From contig CP136067.1 of NCBI GenBank assembly GCA_032622095.1, forward strand, positions 49,327,899 to 49,391,898: a DNA stretch of 64,000 nt, in the 5' to 3' direction. Source of the stretch: Siphonodentalium dalli. Taxonomy: Eukaryota > Mollusca > Scaphopoda > Gadilida > Siphonodentaliidae. The notes beneath the pieces were generated by a model. That model saw nothing but the letters and a program-made list of their open reading frames with translations. It ran no database searches and was not told where the DNA came from. Positions 12,586-22,118 of this stretch are shown piece after piece (the stretch's first letter is position 1; each line of letters opens with the position of its first letter). Made by a program: the position numbers and the translations under genes.

Positions 12586-14323
12586 AATTTGGCCGGTTAC
12601 TTCATGTGAGTTTTTCATCTGACGTGTGTGTCGGAATAATGATATGGAGGATTTATGTAAATGTTAGCCCAAACTACATTTCCAAGTAACGATGGTTTTG
12701 TTGTTTATTTTGAGGAATAATACCGCGTCAGATGAATTCAGCCCAAATATGTTAACAGTTGTCGTGTAAAACATTCGGTAGTAAGTTAGCGTTATTTAGT
12801 ATTTGTGGATGTCCTTTAACATGGGGAAAATAGACTACTGCGCTTGAACGAGCATGTGAATTGTCGTTTTTAATGTATAGCAACTTTATAATCAATAACA
12901 GAGGCATTCTCTGTCAAATAAGGTCGCTCTATTTACGATACCAATTGGGGAACTTTGTAAATTAAATTACGCGTAAACTTAACCTGCTGCAAATAGAAAA
13001 GGTGTCGGAATCGGCGTACTCGCCCCATGGGCTAACTCGCCCAATCGGCGCGTGCCAACTCGGAATAAAAGATGCATACGGGGTGTTATATGGCGTTTGG
13101 TCCGTTGTTTCTCAATGAATATTATTGAAATTTGGTGTATATGTCCGGGCTGGGACATGGAATACAACAACGTTTGAATTGTTTTTAAATTTACAAATTT
13201 GTTGATTTTATTCATTTTGTTTTCGTTCTGAAACACACTATAAAGTGTATATAATATAATAACGAACACGAGACATACATAATTTATGAACTGTTAACAA
13301 AATATATCAAATTCAATACATGACAAAGATGACTCAGTGGAGTTTATAAAGTGAACATAAAAACATTGAGGTAAGAATCTTTTTAAGGAATTCAACTTTA
13401 TTTAATGATAATAAACACATAAATTAAAATAACAAACATGAGACATACATGATTTATAAACTGTTAACAACAGATATCAAACTCAATACATGACAAAGAT
13501 GACTCAGTGAAGTTTATAAAGTGAACATAAAAATATTAGGGTAAAAATCTTTTAAGCATTACTAAACCGTTTAGCACAGTCCACTTCACTCATCCGATCA
13601 TCACTAAACTTAATATTTATCTTGATATTGATCTATCAGATGAGAGCTATCAAATATTTTTTAAATTTTATAGGAAAAAATGGTCGCCAGCGGCCATATT
13701 GCATTTACGTTATATGTTATCGCGTCATGTCGATATCTAGTATTACTTAGAAATTTCACCTTTCCAGATTCATAAGTGCTCCATTGACTGTAACAGATGG
13801 AATTATTCCCCTCTTCGGATAGAGTGTCACTGAAACTTTATTTTGTCAGACTGTCTGTATAATCACTGATTATATATGGCAATAATCTGTAATAAGATGT
13901 AGCACTATTTTATTTTATATTTACATGCAGTGCTGTTTTTATACAACAATTCTAATCCCCCCTAGATCATCATGTGATCGACCATACATCGCGCGAGGAC
14001 CTGGTTGAATTAAGGGGGGTTTTTATGGATAACTTCTGTCCTCAAGCTAGATTATACTTATGACATTTAATGGCATGTTTCTAACATGGAGGGTTAGATA
14101 TGCGTGAGACACCACCACTCTTCAATTCACACCAAGTTATCAGCTGTCATATTCGGATATTAGAACCCATAGCCATGATATATGGTTTATTTTGTGTATA
14201 CTAGTAATATTGTTATTTTCAGTACCTTTATATACCAGTACTGTGTATAACAATGCATATACATTAATCCATGTATACATGTATATTGATTCAACGGATT
14301 CAGTGGTTTTGTCCATCAGTCTA
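12586..14323. other. Intergenic stretch with a 130-bp direct repeat
   Basis: Direct repeats lie at about 13261-13390 and 13431-13556 (period 170 bp, sharing AGACATACAT and GACAAAGATGACTCAGTG). A small inverted repeat built on TCCCCCCT/AGGGGGGT lies around 13957-14022. No gene is supported. The part nearest 14323 may be the decayed 3' end of the LINE that follows. Confidence 0.5.
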
Positions 14324-17125
14324 TCAAATTCTGCTCCAGAACATTAATAATTTAGTTTTTATTGTCAGAGAAATTGGTTTAATTCCCAGCTCCCCGTAAA
14401 TGAACACTTCCGGTGTGGTCTTGTTTAGGTTAAATATGAATCTCAAGAACCATGTTTCTAGTTTCCGGAAGCACTCTAAGTTTTCAAAGCCCCATATCTC
14501 GGCTCCATATGTCATAATCGGCACGATTGATTTTTCATAGAAATCTAGAATCGTTTCGACGGACAGTTTGTTACTTCTCGAGGTGTTAATCAAAGCATAC
14601 ATTGCCTTCTTGACATTACTGCACCGTGTGTTTCTTTCAGTTGCGAAGTTACCGTTTTTATTGAATTCTGTGCCTAGATATTTATAAGTGTTTACGGTTT
14701 CAATTATGTCGGTATTTATGTGGAATTCAATATCTTTATTTCTGCTTCGTTTTTTACCAAAAATTACGATGTTCGTTTTTGATGGGTTAATTTTTAGTTT
14801 CCAGATGTTGCAGTATTGTGCAAATCTGTTTAGTGAATGTTGAAGGCCTTCCTTTGAGTTGGATACGAGTACGGTGTCATCTGCATATAACAATATAAGA
14901 AGTTTCAGGTAATATCCCGTGTCAGATTTTCTCACTTTATGCAAGTCGAAACCGTTACACCCGTGCCCTGCCAGGTAGTCATGTACGTCATTGAGGTAGA
15001 GAGAGAAAAGTATCGGTGAAAGACAGTCACCTTGTTTTACTCCAATGGAACTATGGAATAAACTAGATATGTTATCATCTACTCTCACGCACGTTTTCAT
15101 ATTTTGGTATAGACCTTTTACAGCTCGAAGTATGTTTCCAGATAAATGGTAGTGTTGTAATTTGCCCCATAGACCTTTCCTCCAAACTGTATCGAACGCT
15201 TTAGTAAAGTCAATAAATGCACAGAAAAGGTTATCTTTGTTCAAATTAGCTAATTTGATGAGGGCGTGGAGGTTGAACATATGGTCTGTTGTGCTATAGC
15301 CTTTCCGGAATCCGGCTTGGGTTTCTGATTGAAATTTATTCATGTCTATGAATTTGGATATACGCTTACAAAGAATACTAGTGTATACTTTTGACATACA
15401 ACTGAGGAGAGTTATTTTCCTATAGTTATCGCCATCCAGAGGATCTTTTCTGTTTTTGAAAATAGGTCTTATGACCCCGATGGTCCAGTCTCTAGGTATA
15501 ACGCCGGTTTTAAAAATAACATTAAAATACATGGTATAAAAATCGCCTAGAAACTGCCAGCTATGTTTGATATATGAATTTTCAATATTATCTAGTCCGG
15601 GTGCTTTGTTGCTTTTTAGCATTTTGATGGAACTCTCAATTTCATCTTTTGTGATGGGTCCATTTAGTTGTTTTTCGCCAATCAAGTTAGTTGGTTGACT
15701 AGTATAAGCCATATTGTATGAATCGCAACTTGTCTCTGTTAATGACAATAACTCGGAGTCTTCTTTTTCAAAATGTGATTTAAAGGTATTGGCGTTTGGG
15801 CAGGGTAAAATACGTGTCCTTTTCGGTTTGTGAATATCTTTAATTAGTTTCCAAAAGTCCTTACTACTTTGGGTTCGGAAATTATGTACTTTTGCTCGTA
15901 TGCCTGCGTTGTATTTTATTCTGCTTTTAGTCAGTGCTACTTTATATGAGTTTCTGCTTCTGATCATATTTAATTTATTTTCAACCGTCGGGTGAGCGCG
16001 GTATATTTTGCGGTCCCGTCTGTACGTTGTTCGCGAGCGTGCGCAGTCATAAGTGAACCAAGGGGGGCTACTCTTCCTTGGCTTCGGTCCGCTGGATTGC
16101 GACTTTGTTGTTAGTGTCGACTGCAGAAGACTGTTTAAATCACTCGTGATAGAATTATTCTTATTGGCGGTGTCTGTCTCATTGCACGACGCCAGCCGAG
16201 TAATATCGGCGTTGAGAGCGGTCATTTCTGTTGCTTTTGTGCGCAAATTGGTCACAAATGAGTGAACATTAAATCGCGGTCTCTTTCGAGTGGCCCTTCT
16301 ATTTTGTTTTGTTTGGGACGCGGCGGGCATGACTGATTGGCCGGCAGTTTGTTTTAGGTGATCAAATTTACAGTTCACTACCAGTCCGCTATGTGCGTCT
16401 GAAGTTAAACTGTTATGATCGAGAACAATCAGGTGAGTAATTAAATTAAACATGTTTGGTGTACTAATGACATAATCAACTGTACTGACGTCTTTACATG
16501 TGTTGTGACCTGAGTCATTACCTTTGCGCCCATTTAGGATTACCATGTCGGTCTGATCACATAAGTGCAATAATTTGCCACCGGAGTTATTTGATCGAGA
16601 GTCTGAGTTCACTCGATCAACTGTCAAGTTACCAATGCCGTATTCAGTCGCTATTCTGCTCGCGTAATTGCTGTCGTTTAAAGTCCCAGTTCTAGCATTG
16701 AAATCTCCGGCGGTGATTACATGGTCGTGATTGATAATTTTTTCCATAATCGAGATAGTTAAATTTTCGAACATATCATTTTTGTAAAAGGTAGAGTTTT
16801 CTGGGGGGACATATACATTCGCCATCGCATAGGACTGTCCGTCCTCTCCATGAAATGCACACCAGAGAACGGTCTCACAATCGTCATCAATTATCGAGAA
16901 GGCTTCTCGGTACTGATCCTTTACCGCTATACATAATCCGCCGGATCTTACACGAGAAGATTTCTTACGATTTTTGATGCCGATGATGTGATAGTTCTCA
17001 ATTTCAATTATATCGATATTGTCAGTTTTGGTCTCCTGTAGAAAAATAATATCAAATTTATTCAAAATCTCTGTGAATTCCGGATCTTCGAGTTTTGATC
17101 TCAGTCCGCAAATGTTAATAGACAA
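14324..17125 (-). CDS. LINE ORF2: endonuclease/reverse transcriptase
   Basis: 933 residues are open. Residues 1-250 are an apurinic-type endonuclease/exonuclease/phosphatase domain: NICGLRSK, FLQETK, GDFNART, and STVDYVIST near its end. Residues 480-800 are the reverse transcriptase: LKSNKAPGLDNI, GFRKGYSTTDHM, AFIDFTKAFDTVW with the catalytic Asp, GVKQGDCLSPILFSL, and LLYADDTVL (about residues 744-752) with both catalytic Asp. The C-terminal region includes SIVPIMTYGAEIWG. The listed start is a TTG; I see no in-frame ATG ahead of the endonuclease. The nearest ATG (about 17140) is in another frame, so the true start may be lost or translation may be coupled to the ORF1 stop. The end at LLMFWSRI looks early for this family (inference). 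Confidence 0.88.
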   Translation of the reverse strand: MSINICGLRSKLEDPEFTEILNKFDIIFLQETKTDNIDIIEIENYHIIGIKNRKKSSRVRSGGLCIAVKDQYREAFSIIDDDCETVLWCAFHGEDGQSYAMANVYVPPENSTFYKNDMFENLTISIMEKIINHDHVITAGDFNARTGTLNDSNYASRIATEYGIGNLTVDRVNSDSRSNNSGGKLLHLCDQTDMVILNGRKGNDSGHNTCKDVSTVDYVISTPNMFNLITHLIVLDHNSLTSDAHSGLVVNCKFDHLKQTAGQSVMPAASQTKQNRRATRKRPRFNVHSFVTNLRTKATEMTALNADITRLASCNETDTANKNNSITSDLNSLLQSTLTTKSQSSGPKPRKSSPPWFTYDCARSRTTYRRDRKIYRAHPTVENKLNMIRSRNSYKVALTKSRIKYNAGIRAKVHNFRTQSSKDFWKLIKDIHKPKRTRILPCPNANTFKSHFEKEDSELLSLTETSCDSYNMAYTSQPTNLIGEKQLNGPITKDEIESSIKMLKSNKAPGLDNIENSYIKHSWQFLGDFYTMYFNVIFKTGVIPRDWTIGVIRPIFKNRKDPLDGDNYRKITLLSCMSKVYTSILCKRISKFIDMNKFQSETQAGFRKGYSTTDHMFNLHALIKLANLNKDNLFCAFIDFTKAFDTVWRKGLWGKLQHYHLSGNILRAVKGLYQNMKTCVRVDDNISSLFHSSIGVKQGDCLSPILFSLYLNDVHDYLAGHGCNGFDLHKVRKSDTGYYLKLLILLYADDTVLVSNSKEGLQHSLNRFAQYCNIWKLKINPSKTNIVIFGKKRSRNKDIEFHINTDIIETVNTYKYLGTEFNKNGNFATERNTRCSNVKKAMYALINTSRSNKLSVETILDFYEKSIVPIMTYGAEIWGFENLECFRKLETWFLRFIFNLNKTTPEVFIYGELGIKPISLTIKTKLLMFWSRI

Positions 17126-17175
17126 AAGATTTAGATTAATGCATTCATTTTTCCCTCCCGGGCTTTCCTATGTTA

Positions 17176-18737
17176 TCACGGCCCCTGTGTTAGTGTTGGG
17201 CTGGGTGTATAATTGGCTGGACTAGGACCTGTGAATACGGTGGGGGTATTTTGCACATTTCTACTAAAGTTTATAGTTTGTTTTGTCACTGTCTCTGTGT
17301 TGTTTGATTGTCTGTCACTGTCTGCTGGTTTTCTCGCACCACCGCGACCACGACCACGACCGCGTCCTCTGGGGTTGAACGGCGGAGGTATGAATGGCGG
17401 TCCTTTCGGCTTGGAGTTTTCCGCTGCTGTCATAGCGAATGACAGACTGGGCGTGTTTGTCCTGATGGGTTTCAACAGTTTGCGCGGCTGTTGACCCTGT
17501 TGCTGCCGCTGCGATTTCTTCTCACTTTGTTGTTGTGGTTGCTGCATCTGTTGTTGTTGTTGTTGCTTCGGCGCCTGTTGTGTCGAGGTCGGGGCTTCCT
17601 GTTGGTAATTTGACCTGTATGGGTGTTTCCCTTCGGGTTTAACGATTTTATTATCCACGTAGAGTCTATCAGCGACCACCCTTGCTTCCTGTCCCCTTTC
17701 CCTTGCGGTTTTAGCTATTGGGTTCAATACTTCCTTTCTGTAAGTATTTACTACTTTTGGAAAATGTTCATTTATAAAGTAGTTTGAACCCTTCAGCAAC
17801 CCACTTTTCTTTCTGACTAGTTCTCGATCTTTGTGGTTTGAAAATTTCACTGAGATAGGGCGGCGTTTATCTTTTTGGTATTGACCCATCCTGAATGCTT
17901 TGTCGATTTCTATGCGGCCTTTTATGTCTAGCATTTGTCTGAAAAATTGGGCTATGACCGTTATTGTTTTTGTTGTGCCGTTAGATTCATGTTCCATTTC
18001 GTCGATACCGTTGATAATTAAGTTGTCTTGTTTTATCTCGATCTGCAGATCGGTGACCTGTTCAAGCACGTATTGTGTTCGCTTGTCGATTAGCTCAATC
18101 ATTGCTCTATCCTTAATTTGTGCGATTGCCTTTTGTTGTACAATGTTTTCGAGCTGTGAATGTTTTGTCTCTATGTGTCCAACGCGTCCAGTAAGTGAGT
18201 GTATCGCAGTGTTTATATTATTTAATTTACAGCTGATTCGCGCACTTCCTTAGCCAGAGAATCAATTGCACCCACTTTGTCACACACTTTCGTCATTGTA
18301 TTAACGAGGAAATCTATTTTCGCCTCTTGTGTGTCGTATGGGGCCGGGGGTCTTGTGTCGGTTTGACTCCCGAAAAGATACACGTCATCTAGAGATGCTG
18401 AGTGAGAAATTTGTCTCGGAGCAATATAATCTGAATTGTGTGTTGGTATCGAGCTGTTGTTTGTATGGTTAATTGTTCCATATGCGAATATGTCGGCGTT
18501 GAATTTTGGCAGCTCCGAAGCGAACGAAAAAATGGGCTGACTTTGAGTTTCCATCTCGCGATCTATCTCGTTAGATTTGTTTTCCATTTGTGTTTGGTTT
18601 TGGCTTGCATGTACATCTACATTTAGAATATCTGTGTGGACACCAGAGCCATTGACTGCGTCCAGACTTTGACGGATAGTACGTGGTAAGTTTGATTCAT
18701 CATCGGTCGGCCTCTGGATTTCGCCAGTCGCCGCCAT
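17176..18737 (-). pseudogene. LINE ORF1 (RNA-binding chaperone type) with a single frameshift
   Basis: Two consecutive open frames make up one ORF1. The N-terminal part (18737-18222, 171 residues) starts MAATGEIQRP. The second frame is open from about 18235 to 17176. They join at a one-base frame change near 18222-18240: the upstream frame ends KEVRESAVN, while the other reads through into a heptad-like NNINTAIHSLTGRVGHIE stretch, i.e. a coiled coil. Next come an RRM-like region (NLIINGIDEME, AFRMGQYQKDKRRPISVKF, as in L1 ORF1 proteins), then a Gln-rich stretch around 17510-17560 and an RGRGRGRGRGG arginine/glycine box at about 17340-17365. These fit binding and packaging of LINE RNA. The frameshift may be a real mutation or an assembly error. 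Confidence 0.8.
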
Positions 18738-18849
18738 ATTTGTTTACTGTTTCTAGGGCTGGTCATGGCTTAACGATATTCAAACTTCAAACGGTTTGAT
18801 CCAAAGAATTTTGAAGTCAAATTTAACGGTTGTCGTACCTTTATTGGAA

Positions 18850-19890
18850 TTATTGGTTTAGTCTGATGTCATGATGTACGCTGACGATACCAAAGTATTC
18901 AGAGAGATAACAACACCAGACGACATGGAAACTCTACAACAAGATCTTAATGAACTACAAAAATGGTCTGATAAATGGCTTCTTCGTTTCCATCCTGAGA
19001 AATGTGTAATGATGAACATTGGAAAAGAAGGATATACTCCAAATTATACTTTGAAGGGAGTTGATGGAACAACCTACACACTGAAGCAGGTCGACAGCGA
19101 GAAGGACATAGGCATCACCACAGATAAAAACTTAAATTTTGAACAACATATAAATGAAAAAGCACAGAGCGCTCAATCAGTGATGGGGATGATTAGAAGA
19201 TCGTTTACACATCTAGATGAAGAAATGATGACGAAACTGTATAAAGGGTTGGTTCGACCAAGATTAGAGTATTCACAGCCAGCATGGAAACCATATGTGA
19301 TCAAACACATCACCCAACTTGAGAAAGTCCAACGCAGAGCAACAAAACTAGTTCCTACTTTAAAACATTTACCATATGAAGACAGACTTGAAAAACTAAA
19401 GATTCCCACCCTGCAATATAGACGACATAGAGGAGATATGATAGAATGCTACAAAATTTTCAATACATATGACCCGGAAGTAGCAAATATACTGACACGG
19501 AACTCCGAATCCAAAACCAGAGGCCACAACTTCAAGCTGTTTTTAGAAGGGGCAACCAGAGACACAAGAAAACACACTTTTAGTCAGAGAGTTGTGGAGC
19601 CCTGGAACCAATTAGCAGAAGAGGTAGTCAACGCCGACAGTTTAAACCAATTCAAAAATCGACTAGATGATTATTGGATGGAACAAGAGGTGAGACTTGA
19701 TTTTAAAGCAAAATTGGGTTTGACAAGTTCACAGACGAGTCGGGCGTTAGATAGACTTAACAACATAGGGCCTGAATTTGGTGAATTCGGAGAGCCAGAC
19801 ACAGAAGACGTGGACATAGTGGCAGAAGCCAGCGTCCACTAACAGCATAAGGTATCATAAGGTATAAGGTGTAATCCATATCATATAGGC
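18850..19890 (+). mobile_element. 5'-truncated CR1/L2/Jockey-group LINE fragment
   Basis: Only the 3' part of a LINE remains, starting just before the YADD motif of the reverse transcriptase. After the stop at 19842 come short repeated words (ATAAGGTATCATAAGGTATAAGG). A 3' end made of short tandem repeats instead of poly(A) is typical of CR1-like LINEs. 5' truncation is the usual result of incomplete target-primed reverse transcription. Confidence 0.8.
18871..19842 (+). pseudogene. Reverse-transcriptase C-terminal remnant
   Basis: 323 residues are open from MMYADDTKVF to the stop. Visible are the RT catalytic YADD, then WSDKWLLRFHPEKC, the DIGITTDKNLNFEQHI region, LVRPRLEYSQPAWKPY and LEKVQRRATKLVP. 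The last is a signature of CR1/Jockey-group LINE proteins. The endonuclease and the first two thirds of the reverse transcriptase are missing, so it cannot mobilise itself. The surviving frame has no stop, suggesting a fairly young insertion. Confidence 0.85.
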
Positions 19891-19997
19891 ATGTAACAGA
19901 ACGATTCTTGGAACGATCGCGCATGTGAATTATGATGTTTTAAACAAATTATTCCTCTCCAAAATTACTGTGCGATTCATTTCACGCATGCGCATCG

Positions 19998-21062
19998 GAG
20001 CTTCTTTAATTCTCACGTCGTCTTTGGCTGATTTCTCTACCAGGTGGCGTTTGGCTGCTGGTTCGATGATTTCACACTTATCAGCGATCTGGCGCTTCAG
20101 ACAGTTGTCGGAGGATTTGGAACGCCCGAAAAGACATCGAACTGGTCTATACGACAGATGGAAAACTGGAAGGGATATATATAGAACAGATATTTACTTG
20201 TTTAGATGTTTGTTTCCCCGTGGCTTAAATACAAAAATTCAACAAATAAAATGTGTGCGTATGATACTGGCAATTGCGTTTGAAGCATTGCAACGCATAT
20301 ATTCATGCTGAACTGTTTTGGTTTGGGTGGTGCCTGCAGTTGATACATGTATGACCGTTTGTATTGTGTTCTTTATATATATATTGTGTTCATATATACA
20401 ATCTTCAGTAATGGAGGATAATTAAAGATATATATTATTGTGGCGTTCTTGGTTTACGTAATTTATAAAAACAATTACACGTACCTCAGACTTAGTTGGT
20501 GTTTCTGATGGGAGAATCGAACAGAAACTACCCTCATGTTCGCTGATGTGTGCAGCAGTTGGTGTCTGGAAAACAAATTATATTGATTAATGTGGATATA
20601 ATTAGCCATATCAGTTAACAGTTAAGTCAAGCAACTCAATTACTATTTCCTGTGAGCAGCATTATATGCCTCTTATATTATATATACAGCATAGACTAAT
20701 GAAAGAAAATATGCGAATAAAAAAAAAACATAATTTGACCATTTATGTGCCATAATTGAAACGTATACAGGTTCATTACTGTGGCTGCTTTAACATTTTC
20801 ACATAAAACGAACTGACGACATAACTTGTGATCGATTCCTTAATACTGTTCCTAAATAAGCACAATGTTTAAACTGAACAATTTTCTCTAAATTACGGAT
20901 AATAGGTCCTTATAAATGACGTTTGTACGAGTTGGCAATTTCTCCTGCTCTAATCCTGCTTACCTCTACGTCTATACCGCTATCTCTGGACGACTCGTCG
21001 ATGTGAAGCTTGAAGTCACAAGGACTCAACAGCTGGACAATGTCGAAAGTGATGTTAGGAAT
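19998..21062 (-). pseudogene. CDC25-like partial pseudogene
   Basis: Three exons remain, in the same order and orientation as in the seven-exon copies: 20964-21062, 20485-20565 and a truncated 19999-20165. The first has lost 18 nt (six codons inside [10 protein letters not shown]), which keeps the frame. The third carries a two-base insertion near its 5' end (TAT-ACGACAG in place of TACGACAG on the plus strand), which shifts the frame. It is also cut at 19998, where homology to 6903 begins. Everything from the rhodanese core through the active site is absent. The second exon is intact and reads [12 protein letters not shown]. Confidence 0.88.
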
Positions 21063-21289
21063 CTGAGTGAAAAATGGTTTCAATTAATTAATTGAAGCAA
21101 AAGAGGGATCATTGACGTCTAACTCGGATATCAACCTATACTGTCAGCTACACTATATATAGATATATGCAATATATCACCAACACTAATATTGCGGGAA
21201 TTTGATCTATTCTCGTGATATTATCCGAGACGTTCATTTATTTGAAATATTTAATAAAACGCGGAAATATTCAGGCAACTAAAAATGTA

Positions 21290-22118
21290 TTATCAATATC
21301 GATATATCAAATATAACATGAACGAGCCTCTGGCTCTTTATCCCGGATCAGTTAAATATCATACATCAGAAATTAAATTAAATGTCACTGGTCTTAAAAA
21401 TCATGGCTGTATTTACGGGCATAGCAATATGAGTCTATGCCTTTCTTGAAATCTTCCAATGACCCACTTTCGACTACGAAATCAGGTAAACTGTTCCAAT
21501 GAGAAACTACACGATTTGTGAAAAAAATATTTCCGGATATCCTTTTTGTATTTTGTCCCTTGTAATTTGAGTTTATGTCCTCTGGTCCTTGTGTAGTCAG
21601 CGAATACAAAGTAATTACATGGGTCCGTGTTATACATTCCATTCAGGTATTTATAAACCTCGATAAGATCGCCCCTAAATCGTCTATATTTCATTGACAT
21701 TAAGTTGAGTTTTATGAGGCGATCTCGGTAGTTAAGGTGCTGTATTTCTGTGACCAATTTAGTCGCTCTTCGCTGAACCTTCTCAAGTGCGATACTCTGA
21801 ATTTTCAAATGTGGTCTCCAAGCTGTGTTGCAGTATTACAAAACTGGTCTCACCATTGTGGTGTATAAAGAATAAAATGTTGAAATATCCAAGCTCGTGA
21901 ATGTTCGTTTGATTACTCCGAGCATTTTAGAAGCTTTGTTGCGTACTGAATTTACATGTATGTCGAACTTTAGTGTCCTGTCGATGTTCACTCCTAGGTC
22001 TTTTTCGTACTCGCTCACCAAGATTTCAGGGTTATCTGCTGTATCCGTCATATTATAAATATTGCAGGGGTTATTATATCCAAAGTGAATAACATGTATT
22101 TTTGTCGAATTGGGCAAT
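21290..22118 (-). mobile_element. Decayed CR1-group LINE 3' fragment (first copy)
   Basis: On the minus strand it reads the C-terminal third of a CR1/Jockey-type reverse transcriptase: DLGVNIDRTLKFDIHV, TTMVRPVL, LEKVQRRATKLVTEIQHL, RRFRGDLIEVYKYLNG, TRGHKLKLQG, then RVVSHWNSLPD. There is an in-frame stop directly after TTMVRPVL and a one-base frameshift after IRKYFF. It is inserted in the CDC25 upstream region after ...AAAATGTATT, where copies at 411, 8229 and 23888 have no insertion. An almost identical copy with the same lesions lies at 31440-32283. Confidence 0.85.

Larger units (their letters stand above)
14140..18760 (-). mobile_element. Two-ORF LINE (non-LTR retrotransposon), minus strand
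   Basis: Layout in element orientation: ORF1 at 18737 to 17176 with one frameshift, then ORF2 at about 17152 to 14324, an apurinic endonuclease plus reverse transcriptase. ORF1 stops 20-odd bases before ORF2 becomes open. The 5' part appears complete, because ORF1 starts at an ATG in an ATGGCGGCG context. The 3' end is unclear: ORF2 stops at LLMFWSRI, whereas related proteins as I know them run on. No poly(A) tail or target duplication was identified. It stands head-to-head with the plus-strand LINE fragment at 18850. Confidence 0.85.

Noticed and set aside
12979-13269. 96-codon minus-strand frame
   Set aside because: No recognisable domain, low-complexity Lys/Asn content, no splice or start context to support it.
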